This document shows positions 16,866 to 25,362 of a stretch of 64,000 nt of DNA, one piece after another. The DNA lies in assembly GCF_009914315.1 (NCBI RefSeq), contig NZ_CP042596.1, forward strand, positions 3,658,001-3,722,000, written 5' to 3'. The position numbers were made by a program, and so were the translations under genes. The notes beneath the pieces are model-generated. The model saw only the letters and a program-made list of their open reading frames with translations. It was not told where the DNA came from and did not search any database. The stretch comes from Granulicella sp. WH15 (lineage in GTDB: Bacteria > Acidobacteriota > Terriglobia > Terriglobales > Acidobacteriaceae). Numbering within the stretch: position 1 is the first letter of the stretch; each line of letters opens with the position of its first letter.

Positions 16866-18680
16866 TCAACCAGCCTTCTCGGTCAGCTCCGCCCAACGCG
16901 CATACAAGCCGTCCGCCTCACTCTGCGCGTCTTCCATCTCCTTCAGCGCCGCCGTCAGCTTCACCGGATCGGTCACCACCGCATTATCCTCAAGCTTCTC
17001 CCGAGCCGCCTGCAACCGCTCCTCAGCCGCATCCACCTTGGCCTCGATGCCCGCAAACTCTCGCGCCTCCAGGTAGCTCAGCTTCTTCTTACCCGTGCTA
17101 GTAGCCGCCGCCGGAGCCGCACCGGCCACCGCCGTCCCCGCCTCACCCGGAGCAATCGGCTCCTCAATCGCACCGCCGCGCCACTGCTCCCACTGCGAGT
17201 AGTCCGAGAACCTCTCGGCATTACCCTTGCCGTCCAGCCCCAGCACCACCGTCGAGACCCGGTCCAGCATGTAGCGATCGTGCGTCACCAGCACCAGCGC
17301 GCCGGTGTACTCAAGCAAACTCTCTTCCAAAATCTCTAGCGTAGCGATATCCAAATCGTTCGTAGGCTCATCCAGCAACAGCAGATCGGCAGGTTCGAGC
17401 ATCAGCTTCGCGATCAGCACCCGCGCCCGCTCGCCTCCGCTCAGCCGCTCCACCGGCTGGTTCAACTGCTCGCTGGTAAACAGAAACTTGGTCGCATAAC
17501 TGGCGACATGAACCACGCGCCCCTGGTAAACCACCGAGTCCGAATCCGGAGCCAGCGCCCGCCGTAGCGTCAGGTTCTCGTCCAGCTCGCGCATCTGCGA
17601 GAAGTAGACAATCCTCAACGACGAGGCCAGCTTGATCGTCCCCTTCGACGGCGCAAGCTCACCCGTCAACAGCCGCAGAATCGTCGTCTTACCCGCGCCG
17701 TTCGGCCCCACCAGGCCCACGCGCATCCCCGACGTCACCAGAAAGTTCAGCCCCTCCACAATCGTGCGGTCTCCCAGCACGCAGGAGACATCCTCCAACT
17801 CCACCAGCCGCTTGGTCTGCCGCTCGGTCGCCGAAAAGTCGATCCCCGCGCTCGCCGTCTGGGTGCGCGAGTTGACCTCCTTCAACTGCCCGATCAGCTC
17901 ATTCGCCGAGTCGATCCGAGCCTTCGACTTGGTCGTCCGCGCCTTGGGCCCACGCCGCAGCCACTCCGTCTCGGTCTTCACCCGGTTGCGCAGCGACTCC
18001 TGCAGCTTCGACTGCGACTCCATGTACTGCGCCTTGCCCTCGAGAAACTTCGAGTACGATCCCTTCACCCGCAGCAGCCCTTCGGCATACACGCGGTTCA
18101 GCTCGACCATCTCGGTCGCGGTCGACTCCAGAAAATAACGGTCGTGCGAGACCATCACCACGGCCGATTCGGTCTGCTGAATCAACTGCTCCAGCCACGC
18201 GATGCCCGCCAGATCCAGGTGATTCGTAGGCTCGTCGAGCAGCAGCACGTCGGGACTTGAAACCACCGCCTCCGCAATAGCCAGACGCTTGCGCCAGCCG
18301 CCCGAGAGCTTCGCCGCCTCGGCCATCAGGTCCGGAAAGCCGGTACGCCCCAGCGTCTCACGCAGACGCCCCTCGTGCTCGCCCTCGGGCACGCCTGCCT
18401 TCACCAGCGCGGCCTCGAGCACACCACGCACGGTCAGCTTCGGAGCAAAGTGCGACTCCTGTCGCACATATCCGACCCGCGCCCGCTTACGAATGGCGAC
18501 ATCGCCGGTGTCGGCGTCTTCCTCCCCGGCAAGCACCTTGAGCAGCGTGCTTTTACCCGCGCCGTTCGGCCCGATAAGGCCGATGTGGTCGCCGTCGGAG
18601 ACGACAAAGGAGACATCCTGAAAGAGTGGCGTCGCGCCGAACCGTTTGCTTACGCCCTGCGCGTTGAGGATAGGAGGCAT
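16866..18680 (-). CDS. ABC-F family ATPase, Uup-like
   Basis: A 604-residue soluble protein with two ABC ATPase domains. The first has Walker A GPNGAGKSTLL, signature LSGGWRKR and LLLDEPTNHLD. The second has GPNGAGKTTIL, LSGGERAR and LLLDEPTNDLD. An interdomain linker rich in basic residues (about 240-280) and a C-terminal coiled coil (YLEAREFAGIEAKVDAAEERL) place it with Uup-type ABC-F proteins. These act on ribosomes or branched DNA rather than in transport. It has no membrane domain and no adjacent permease. Downstream lies a perfect 20-bp palindrome. Confidence 0.92.
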   Translation of the reverse strand: MPPILNAQGVSKRFGATPLFQDVSFVVSDGDHIGLIGPNGAGKSTLLKVLAGEEDADTGDVAIRKRARVGYVRQESHFAPKLTVRGVLEAALVKAGVPEGEHEGRLRETLGRTGFPDLMAEAAKLSGGWRKRLAIAEAVVSSPDVLLLDEPTNHLDLAGIAWLEQLIQQTESAVVMVSHDRYFLESTATEMVELNRVYAEGLLRVKGSYSKFLEGKAQYMESQSKLQESLRNRVKTETEWLRRGPKARTTKSKARIDSANELIGQLKEVNSRTQTASAGIDFSATERQTKRLVELEDVSCVLGDRTIVEGLNFLVTSGMRVGLVGPNGAGKTTILRLLTGELAPSKGTIKLASSLRIVYFSQMRELDENLTLRRALAPDSDSVVYQGRVVHVASYATKFLFTSEQLNQPVERLSGGERARVLIAKLMLEPADLLLLDEPTNDLDIATLEILEESLLEYTGALVLVTHDRYMLDRVSTVVLGLDGKGNAERFSDYSQWEQWRGGAIEEPIAPGEAGTAVAGAAPAAATSTGKKKLSYLEAREFAGIEAKVDAAEERLQAAREKLEDNAVVTDPVKLTAALKEMEDAQSEADGLYARWAELTEKAG

Positions 18681-18759
18681 TATCTCAGTCTACAACCCAG
18701 CTCTTACGAACTGACGTTCGCGTATTCCACCCCAAAATCACACCTGTCGCGTGTGTACA

Positions 18760-18782
18760 TTGTATACACAACGTATATACAA
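18760..18782. promoter_or_regulatory. Probable brnTA operator
   Basis: TTGTATA (18760-18766) and TATACAA (18776-18782) form a perfect inverted repeat with 9-base spacing, ending 9 bases before the brnT ATG. A second, one-mismatch inverted repeat (GTGTACA/TATACAC) overlaps it on the left. Autorepression by the antitoxin is the rule in this family, so this is its likely binding site. Confidence 0.6.
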
Positions 18783-18791
18783 TAACCAGCA

Positions 18792-19091
18792 ATGGACCTC
18801 TACTCTAACTACCGAGGCCAGCGGTTCGTCTGGGATACAGAGAAAGCATCAGGCAATCTCAGCAAACACGGTGTCAGCTTCGATCAAGCCTGTGAAGTCT
18901 TCTTCGACTCTTTTCTCTACACGCAGGATGCGACCGACGGAGACGAGCAACGGGAAGCAGCCATCGGCGCAACCAGCGACCTGAAGATACTGTTCGTCGT
19001 TCATCTGGTCAGAGAGCGCGAGACGATCCGGATCATCTCCGCCCGTCCCGCCACCGGACACGAGAGGAGGCAATATGAAGACAACGACTGA
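18792..19091 (+). CDS. brnT: BrnT-family toxin of a type II toxin-antitoxin pair
   Basis: A 99-residue BrnT-like ribonuclease toxin. The family pattern is clear: FVWDTEKASGNLSKHGVSFDQACEVF at the N-terminus (a long lysine/His-containing helix), then FFDSF, DGDEQREAAIG, ILFVVHLVRERETIRIISAR and a C-terminal ER-QYE. BrnT folds like RelE and cleaves RNA. The toxin gene comes first, as is usual for brnTA, and overlaps the antitoxin gene by 17 bases. A palindromic operator lies just upstream. Confidence 0.9.
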   Translation: MDLYSNYRGQRFVWDTEKASGNLSKHGVSFDQACEVFFDSFLYTQDATDGDEQREAAIGATSDLKILFVVHLVRERETIRIISARPATGHERRQYEDND

Positions 19092-19371
19092 GCGAATCCA
19101 GCAGCGGCTCCAACGCCCGCGCAAGATGACGACGATCAGCATGAGAATGCCGGAAAACGTTCTGGAAGAGCTGAAAGAGATCGCCCCGATGCTGGGCTTC
19201 TCCGGCTACCAACCCCTCATCCGCGCCTACATCGGCCAAGGGCTGCGCCAGGATCTCACCCGGCTGGAGAACTCCCCCGTCCAGATACTCACCGAAAGCC
19301 TGCGCAAGCAGGGCATCGCCGACGAGGTGATCTCCGCAGCCATCGCCGAATCCGGCCTGAAGAGCGCCTAA
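19075..19371 (+). CDS. brnA: BrnA-like antitoxin
   Basis: A 98-residue partner of the BrnT toxin. The stretch TTISMRMPENVLEELKEIAPMLGFSGYQPLIRAYI fits a ribbon-helix-helix DNA-binding domain; such antitoxins dimerise, neutralise BrnT and repress the operon. It starts inside the toxin gene (17-base overlap), supporting coupled translation. The N-terminus (KTTTERIQQRLQRPRKM) is basic. The tail (EVISAAIAESGLKSA) is extra to the RHH core. The gene symbol follows from context more than from sequence. Confidence 0.8.
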   Translation: MKTTTERIQQRLQRPRKMTTISMRMPENVLEELKEIAPMLGFSGYQPLIRAYIGQGLRQDLTRLENSPVQILTESLRKQGIADEVISAAIAESGLKSA

Positions 19372-19380
19372 TCTAAATCC

Positions 19381-19689
19381 CTAGTCCAGATCAAAATCCC
19401 GCAGCGGCTTACCCGCGAGCGGCGTCTTCTTCGCCTCTTTCACGGCCTCGGCGAACTTCTTCGCCAGCACATCGTCCTTGTTCTTCTGCGCATCCAGGCT
19501 CTGTGCAAACAGCGAGTCTCTCCGGGCATCGGCCTCGCGCAACGCCCGCGCCGCGTCACCGAAGTCCTCAAAGGTCTTCTTCTTCGGGGCCGACGTGTGC
19601 GCAATAATGCTCCGCGTCACCGGGTCCACCTTGATCCTCGCCCCGCAGTCCGGACACATTACCTCGAAGACCTCATCGCTCATTCCCAT
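19381..19689 (-). CDS. Small zinc-ribbon protein of unknown function
   Basis: A 102-residue protein with an N-terminal half zinc ribbon (CPDCGARIKVDPVTRSIIAH) followed by a charged helical region rich in Ala, Lys and Asp, probably coiled coil, ending RDFDLD. Only one CxxC pair is present, so metal binding might need a dimer or the nearby His. It converges with brnA (9 bases apart) and is divergent from the ABC exporter genes. I do not know a function. Confidence 0.7.
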   Translation of the reverse strand: MGMSDEVFEVMCPDCGARIKVDPVTRSIIAHTSAPKKKTFEDFGDAARALREADARRDSLFAQSLDAQKNKDDVLAKKFAEAVKEAKKTPLAGKPLRDFDLD

Positions 19690-19746
19690 CGCATCTCGCT
19701 CCCCGCACTATTCTAGCTCCGCTCGAAATGCTCTAAACTCATCGCA

Positions 19747-20553
19747 ATGTCCGACACCGCTCCCGCCATCCGGACCACCGCGCTCACCCGTCGCTTCGAC
19801 GCCTTCACCGCCGTCCGCGACGTAAACCTGACGGTCGCGCCGGGCCAGTTCTTCGGCTTCCTCGGTCCGAACGGCGCGGGCAAATCCACCACCATCAAGA
19901 TGCTGACCGGCCTGCTCGCCCCCACCTCCGGCTCCATCGAGATCCTGGGCGAAGACCTGCTGGCCAACACCGTGGCCCTGAAGCGCCAAATCGGCGTCGT
20001 CCCCGAGGGCCTCGCGCTCTTCGGCCGCCTCACCGCGCCCGAGTACCTGACCTTCGTGGGCCGCATGTACGGCCTCGATCCGGCCACCACGCGCGAGCGC
20101 ACAACCGAGCTTCTGGAGTTCATGTCGCTGGCCAACGAGCAGAAGAAGCTCATCACCGACTTCTCCCACGGGATGCAGAAGAAGCTCGCGCTGGCCGCCG
20201 CCGTCATCCACGGCCCTAAAGTGCTCTTCCTCGACGAACCGTTCGAGGGAGTCGACGCCATCGCCGCGGGCACCCTCAAATCCATGCTGCAAGGCATGAT
20301 CCACCGCGGCGCGACCATCTTCCTCACCTCGCACGTCCTCGAGATCGTCGAACGGCTCTGCACCCACGTGGCCATCATCCAAAAGGGAACGCTAGTCGCC
20401 CAAGGCTCGCTCGAAGAACTCCGCGCCGGGGTTCACACCTTGCCGGGGCCGGACGGCGAGACCCAGCAGGCCACGCTCGAGCAGATCTTCCTCAACGTGC
20501 TCGGCACCACCGGCGTCGCCCCGCCCGAGCAGGAGCTCTCGTGGCTCGGCTAA
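19747..20553 (+). CDS. ABC-2 type exporter, ATP-binding protein
   Basis: A 268-residue ATPase subunit. Walker A is GPNGAGKSTTIK, Walker B VLFLDEPFEGVD and the switch His is in LTSHVLEI. The signature loop reads FSHGMQKK instead of LSGGQ, a variant seen in ABC-2 exporters. The stop overlaps the permease start by 13 bases, so the pair should form one exporter. The substrate is unknown. Near its 3' end the sequence TLEQIFLNVLG is typical of this subclass. Confidence 0.92.
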   Translation: MSDTAPAIRTTALTRRFDAFTAVRDVNLTVAPGQFFGFLGPNGAGKSTTIKMLTGLLAPTSGSIEILGEDLLANTVALKRQIGVVPEGLALFGRLTAPEYLTFVGRMYGLDPATTRERTTELLEFMSLANEQKKLITDFSHGMQKKLALAAAVIHGPKVLFLDEPFEGVDAIAAGTLKSMLQGMIHRGATIFLTSHVLEIVERLCTHVAIIQKGTLVAQGSLEELRAGVHTLPGPDGETQQATLEQIFLNVLGTTGVAPPEQELSWLG

Positions 20554-22223
20554 GCCAAACCAGCCCAATCCCGGCCTCGACCCACTTCCGCGCCGTCGCC
20601 TACCTGCGCGGACGCCTCTTCCTCAACGGCTTCCGCCGCAAGGGCGGCACCGGCGAGCTGGTCGCCCGCGTCCTGCTCTACCCCATCTTCGCGGCCTTCG
20701 CTCTGGGGCCTACCATCGGCACCGGCTTCGCCGCCTACGAGGCGGTCAGCAGCGGCAACCTGGCAGCGCTCAACCTGATCTACTGGGCCGTCTTCACCCT
20801 CTGGGTGCTGGTCAGCATCAACCTCTCGCCGCCAGGCCTCTCGTTCGATCCCGAATCCCTCATCCGCTTCCCGCTCTCGTTCCCGCGCTACCTGGTCATC
20901 CGGCTCTTCCTCGGCCTGCTCGCCGCCTCCACCGTCATCGGCACCATGGCGCTGCTGGCCTCGGTGGTCGGCATCGGCATCGCGCGGCCGAGCCTGATCC
21001 CCATCGCCCTGGCCGCCGCCCTCACCTTCGCGCTGGCCAACATCCTCTTCACCCGCATGGTCTTCGCCTGGGTCGACCGCTGGCTCTCCACCCGGCGCGC
21101 CCGCGAGGTCTTCACTGGCATCTTGTTTGCCATCGGCATCGGCTTCCAGTACCTCAACGTCACCTACAACGGCCTGGGCGGTCACACCAACCACGCCCAG
21201 CAGGCCGCCCGGATCGCCGCCGCGGCGCACTTCCTCCGGAGCATCCAGCCCATCGCCGCCTGCCTGCCCGCCGGGCTGGCCAGCGGAGCCATCCTCCACG
21301 CCGCCGCCCACCAGACCTTCGCCGCCTTGGCCGGACTGGTCGCGGTGCTCCTCTACGCCGCCGTCTTCCTGGCCGTCTTCGCCTGGCGCACCCACCGCGA
21401 GTTCCAGGGCGAAGCCCTCTCCGACACCATCACCCCATCCGACCAGCCCGCGCCTCGGCCAGCCTCCTCCCCAGCCGCAGCTCGAAGCTGGGCCACCTAC
21501 GGCCTCAGCGCCCCCGTAGCCGCCATCTTCCAGAAGGAGCTAACCTACGTCCGCCGCAGCACCACCCAGCTCTACGGCCTGCTCGCCCCGGTCGGCATGG
21601 TCGTCATCTTCGCCGGACGCCTGGGCACGCTCTCGCACACCGGCATGGCCTTCCCGCTGGGCATGGGCTACTCCATCCTTGGCCTCGCCGCGCTCCCCTA
21701 CAACTCGTTCGGACTCGACCAGGCCGGAGTCCAGTTCTACTTCCTTGCGCCGGTCCGCTTCCGCAGCGTGCTGCTGGCCAAAAATCTGCTGATCTTCCTC
21801 ATCACCGCCGTGCAGGTGGCGCTGGTCTACGGCGTCGTGGCCTACGCCGCGGGCACGCCGCCGCTCCTGCTGACGTTCACCACCCTGCTCTGGGTCGTCT
21901 TCGCTACCCTGGCCAACACCGCCGTCGGTAATCTCCGTTCCTTCACCGCCCCCAAGAAGCTCGACCCCGGCAAGCTCGCCCGCAAGCAAGCCTCCCAGCT
22001 CAGCGGATTGATGAGCATCGGCCTGATGCTCCTCTCCGCCGGTCTGACCGCGGGCCTGTACATCCTGGGACAGTCCCTCTCGCGCCCCTGGCTACCGATC
22101 CCGATCCTGATCGTTCTCTCAGCCTGTTCCCTCTTCGCCTACCTCAAGGTCCTCGACCACGCCGACACCATCGCCCTCCAGCACCGCGAATCCCTCATCG
22201 AAGAACTCTGCAAAGCCTCATAA
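20541..22223 (+). CDS. ABC exporter, large integral membrane protein
   Basis: A 560-residue multi-spanning protein that begins with GTG at 20541, with AGGAG 6 bases upstream inside the ATPase gene. About a dozen hydrophobic segments are visible, for example LLYPIFAAFALGPTIG, LVIRLFLGLLAASTVIGTM and WLPIPILIVLSACSLFAYL. A cytoplasmic linker at about residues 295-320 is Pro/Ala-rich. It has no nucleotide-binding motif and must work with the preceding ATPase. The cargo cannot be inferred. Confidence 0.85.
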   Translation: MARLSQTSPIPASTHFRAVAYLRGRLFLNGFRRKGGTGELVARVLLYPIFAAFALGPTIGTGFAAYEAVSSGNLAALNLIYWAVFTLWVLVSINLSPPGLSFDPESLIRFPLSFPRYLVIRLFLGLLAASTVIGTMALLASVVGIGIARPSLIPIALAAALTFALANILFTRMVFAWVDRWLSTRRAREVFTGILFAIGIGFQYLNVTYNGLGGHTNHAQQAARIAAAAHFLRSIQPIAACLPAGLASGAILHAAAHQTFAALAGLVAVLLYAAVFLAVFAWRTHREFQGEALSDTITPSDQPAPRPASSPAAARSWATYGLSAPVAAIFQKELTYVRRSTTQLYGLLAPVGMVVIFAGRLGTLSHTGMAFPLGMGYSILGLAALPYNSFGLDQAGVQFYFLAPVRFRSVLLAKNLLIFLITAVQVALVYGVVAYAAGTPPLLLTFTTLLWVVFATLANTAVGNLRSFTAPKKLDPGKLARKQASQLSGLMSIGLMLLSAGLTAGLYILGQSLSRPWLPIPILIVLSACSLFAYLKVLDHADTIALQHRESLIEELCKAS

Positions 22224-22230
22224 GCAAACG

Positions 22231-22262
22231 GCACTTCGTGCGGTTCTCGACGTTTCGCGTAA
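22231..22262 (+). repeat. Solo right-end fragment of the dispersed palindromic element
   Basis: GGCACTTCGTGCGGTTCTCG followed by ACGTTTCGCGTA matches the last ~32 bases of the right terminal repeat. It sits between the converging exporter and pgeF genes. Confidence 0.75.
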
Positions 22263-22269
22263 AGACGAT

Positions 22270-23028
22270 CTAAGCCGTCATCCCAATCACACTCATCATC
22301 CGCCCGGTAAACCCCTTCTCGGCCCGATGCGAGAAGTACTTCCGCCGCTCGCCCACCCGGGCACAGGCCGTACACTCCCCCACCACCGTCACCCTGTCCA
22401 CCCCGGCGGCCATCAACTGCCTCCGATTCGCCTCGGCCAGATCCAAATGCAGCCCACCCTCCCTCTGGGCAAACAGCTCCTCCGCACAAGAGAACCGCTC
22501 CCCAAACGCCCCCCGCACCTCGTCCCCGACGGTATAGCAGCAAGCTCCAATCGCCGGACCCACCGCCCCCACCAGATCCTCCGCCGCCGAGCCGAACTCC
22601 CGCCGCAGCTTCTCCACCCCGCTCTCGACGATGCCCGACACCGTCCCCCGCCAGCCCGCATGGAACGCCGCCACCCGCCGCCGCCGCACATCGGCCACCA
22701 GCACCGGTACGCAATCCGCCGTCTGGATCCCCAGCGTCAACCCAGCCTCGTCCGTCATCAATCCATCCCCATCGCCCGCCGGTCCCGCCGCCCTGGCCAC
22801 CAGTACCTCATCCGAGTGAACCTGCCGCAGCGTCACCAGCCCACCCACCCCGGCCTCCTCCACCAGCCGAGCCCGGTTCGCCCGCACCAGCTCCGGGTCA
22901 TCGTCCTTCGTCATTCCCAAATTGAGCTCCGACGGCCCATAAATTGTGGAAAATCCACCCGCACGCGTGCTGAATCCATGCCGAAGCCATCTATATTGTT
23001 GCCATTCGGAAACTTTCACAACATCCAT
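22270..23028 (-). CDS. pgeF: Peptidoglycan editing factor PgeF (laccase-domain, DUF152)
   Basis: A 252-residue protein of the YfiH/PgeF family, which removes mis-incorporated residues from peptidoglycan precursors and has polyphenol-oxidase or purine nucleoside activity in some members. Metal-site residues are visible: LRQVHSDEV, DCVPVLVADV and AAFHAGWRGT. AIGACCYTVGDEV and RKYFSHRAEKGFTGRM complete the family pattern. ATG 23028 is chosen for its GGGAG 6 bases upstream. It is divergent from aroDE across a 171-base intergenic region. Confidence 0.92.
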   Translation of the reverse strand: MDVVKVSEWQQYRWLRHGFSTRAGGFSTIYGPSELNLGMTKDDDPELVRANRARLVEEAGVGGLVTLRQVHSDEVLVARAAGPAGDGDGLMTDEAGLTLGIQTADCVPVLVADVRRRRVAAFHAGWRGTVSGIVESGVEKLRREFGSAAEDLVGAVGPAIGACCYTVGDEVRGAFGERFSCAEELFAQREGGLHLDLAEANRRQLMAAGVDRVTVVGECTACARVGERRKYFSHRAEKGFTGRMMSVIGMTA

Positions 23029-23199
23029 CGCAAACTCCCGATAACATTTATCCAAACGCACCCGTCATACACTGTGCCGAATCAATACATTGCAGACTGC
23101 CGATCTTGCATCCTGACGAAGCGGTCTGTAAGATACCGCGAATTGCGTCCTTGAGAAAATACTTTGCCTAGTCCGTCTATCCAATATCTTCGCACCCGT

Positions 23200-24876
23200 A
23201 TGAGCCGCATCTGTGTCGCGCTCACCGGCTCCAGCGTCGGCGACATGATCGACCGCGCCACCGCCGCCGTTAAAGAAACGCCCTTCCTCGAGTTCCGGCT
23301 CGACTACCTCGACAAGCCCGCCGCCGCGCTGCCGCGTTTCCAGGCCTTCCTGGCCGAAAACACCGCCGCGACCGCCATCGCGACCTGTCGACGCACACCT
23401 AACGGAGGCAGCTTCACCGGCTCCGCCGCCGCCCAGCTCGACATCCTCGTCAAGGCCGCCGAGGCCGGTTTCCACATCGTCGATATCGAGATCGAGTCTG
23501 CCGAAGCTCACAAGAAGGCCGACCTCCAGCGCCTTCGAGACAGCCCCGCCGCCATGCTCATCTCCTGGCACGACTTCAAAGCCACCGGCGACCTCGACGC
23601 CGTCTACGACCGCATCCAGGCGTTCCAGCCCGACTTCATCAAGATCGTCCCCACCGCCCGCACCCTCTCCGACAACGTCACCCTGCTGCGCTTCCTCGAG
23701 CGCCACGAGGACGAGAGCAACCTGATCGGCATGGCCATGGGCGAGGCGGGCATCACCTCCCGCGTCCTCGGCGTTCGCTCCGGCTCACTCTTCACCTTCG
23801 CCGCGGCCACCGTCGGCGAGGAGACCGGCCCCGGCCAGATCGCCGCCCGCACCCTGCTCGACACCTACCGGATCGACGAGGTGGACGCGGCCACCAAGGT
23901 CTATGGCGTCGCCGGACACCCCGTCGGCAAGTCGCTCTCGCCGCTGATGATGAACACGGCCTTCCGCCGCGAGACCGTCAACGCCGTCTACCTCGCGCTC
24001 GAGACCACCGACGTCGCCGACCTCGCCCGGCTCGTCCGCGAGATCCCCCTGCATGGCCTCTCCATCACGATGCCGCACAAGCAGACGATCATGCAGCATC
24101 TGGCCCACACCGACCCACTCTCGGCCAAGATCGGGGCCGTCAACACGGTGCTGCGCGCTCAGGACGGCAATCTCTACGGCTTCAATACGGACGTCGCCGG
24201 GGTCGTCGGCCCGCTCGAGAAGCGGCTGCCCATCGCCGGCTCGAAGATCCTCGTACTAGGGGCCGGAGGAGCCGCCCGCGCCGCTGTATTCGGGCTTCGC
24301 GACAAGGGCGCCGAGGTCCACATCCTGAACCGCACGCCCGAGACAGCCGCCAAGCTCGCCAAGCAGGCCGGGGCCAAGGTCATCAAGCGCGAGGCTCTGG
24401 CCAAGGCCACCTTCGACGTCGTCGTCAATGCCACCCCCATCGGCATGAAGGGCCAGAAGGGCGCGCAGTTGCTCTCGGCCGACGAGCTGCAGAAGCTCCA
24501 GCCCAAGGTGGTCTTCGACCTCGTCTACAACCCGGTCGACACCCCGCTGCTGAAGCTGGCCCGCCAGCTGAACATCCCCGTCATCACCGGCGTCGAGATG
24601 TTTATCCAGCAGGGAGCGCGCCAGTTCGAGATATGGACCGGCAAGCCCGCGCCTGAGGAAGAGATGCTCCGAGTGGTCGTCCACGCCCTGCGCCAGCAGG
24701 CCGAGGCGACTGCCACCCCAGGGCCGGAGGCAACAGCCGCCGCCGTCGAGCCTCCTCCAGCCGCTCCCAAGCCGCCAGCCGCAAAACCAGCCGCCGCAAA
24801 GGCCCCTGCTCCGGCCAAAGCCACAACCAAACCCGCAGCAAAAACTGCTGCAAAGACCACCACTAAAAAGAAGTAG
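23200..24876 (+). CDS. aroDE: Bifunctional 3-dehydroquinate dehydratase (type I) / shikimate dehydrogenase with basic tail
   Basis: A 558-residue fusion covering two consecutive steps of the shikimate pathway. Residues ~1-225 are a type I dehydroquinase: EFRLDYLDKP, LISWHDFKATGD and the Schiff-base Lys at ~148 in FIKIVPTA. Residues ~234-500 are shikimate dehydrogenase: GVAGHPVGKSLSP, SITMPHKQ with the catalytic Lys, GFNTDVAG and the NADP loop VLGAGGAARAA with NRTP. The last ~54 residues are almost only Ala, Pro, Lys and Thr, ending TTKKK, like a histone H1-type tail. ATG 23200 was preferred to a TTG 36 bases earlier. Such fusions are known in plants, chlamydiae and some other bacteria; the tail is unusual. 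Confidence 0.95.
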   Translation: MSRICVALTGSSVGDMIDRATAAVKETPFLEFRLDYLDKPAAALPRFQAFLAENTAATAIATCRRTPNGGSFTGSAAAQLDILVKAAEAGFHIVDIEIESAEAHKKADLQRLRDSPAAMLISWHDFKATGDLDAVYDRIQAFQPDFIKIVPTARTLSDNVTLLRFLERHEDESNLIGMAMGEAGITSRVLGVRSGSLFTFAAATVGEETGPGQIAARTLLDTYRIDEVDAATKVYGVAGHPVGKSLSPLMMNTAFRRETVNAVYLALETTDVADLARLVREIPLHGLSITMPHKQTIMQHLAHTDPLSAKIGAVNTVLRAQDGNLYGFNTDVAGVVGPLEKRLPIAGSKILVLGAGGAARAAVFGLRDKGAEVHILNRTPETAAKLAKQAGAKVIKREALAKATFDVVVNATPIGMKGQKGAQLLSADELQKLQPKVVFDLVYNPVDTPLLKLARQLNIPVITGVEMFIQQGARQFEIWTGKPAPEEEMLRVVVHALRQQAEATATPGPEATAAAVEPPPAAPKPPAAKPAAAKAPAPAKATTKPAAKTAAKTTTKKK

Positions 24877-24887
24877 CAATCAACCTT

Positions 24888-24936
24888 CAAATGCCCCATT
24901 CATCCACGGTAAAACCGTGGATGAATGGGGCATTTG
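24888..24936 (+). terminator. Very strong stem-loop after aroDE
   Basis: A perfect 23-bp inverted repeat (24888-24910 with 24914-24936) with a 3-nt loop AAA begins 12 bases after the stop. It is followed by GCATTTC rather than a long T-run. Confidence 0.8.
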
Positions 24937-24943
24937 GCATTTC

Positions 24944-25300
24944 ACGCGCAGCGTCCAAGACTGCACGAAGTGCCGCCCGCCCGGCGTGAGGGCGCTTTTG
25001 CCGTTGCCTGTCTTCTTGGTTGTCATTCAGGAGCGAAGCGGAGGAATCTGCTTCTGTTTTGTTTTTGCAGTTGTTCCTACCGTTGCTTCTGAGGTAGGTC
25101 CTGGCTTTAGCCCGGACATTAAAAACACACACAGAAGCGGGCTTTAGCCCCCGAGGTATGCTTTCTTCAACTCACCCACAACTCCAGCTTGATCCCTTTT
25201 TATCCGTCTTATCCACGTTGTGCCTTTTTCAAGAAGCAAAGGCAAAAGCGCCCTAACGCCGGGCGGGCGGCACTTCGTGCGGTCTTGGACGCTGCGCGTA
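24944..25300 (+). repeat. Dispersed palindromic element, copy E (both ends present)
   Basis: The left terminal repeat at 24944-24994 (ACGCGCAGCGTCCAAGACTG) and the right one at 25249-25300 enclose a 357-base element with both hairpin modules. It also has an extra T-rich stretch near 25190-25230 that resembles the A-rich arms of copies D and F in inverted orientation. It fills most of the gap 24877-25362. Confidence 0.9.
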
Positions 25301-25315
25301 TTTTCCCCACCAAAA

Positions 25316-25347
25316 AGAAGAGGCCCGGCAATCGCCGGGCCTCTTCT
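25316..25347 (-). terminator. Terminator of the ATP synthase operon
   Basis: AGAAGAGGCCCGGC (25316-25329) pairs perfectly with 25334-25347. Reading the minus strand, the hairpin follows the atpC stop by 15 bases and is followed by TTTTT. Confidence 0.9.
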
Positions 25348-25362
25348 CTACTCAATAAACAA

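Noticed and set aside
24888-25300. Possible insertion sequence
   Set aside because: Terminal inverted repeats are present, but there is no transposase frame; it is treated as a non-coding element.
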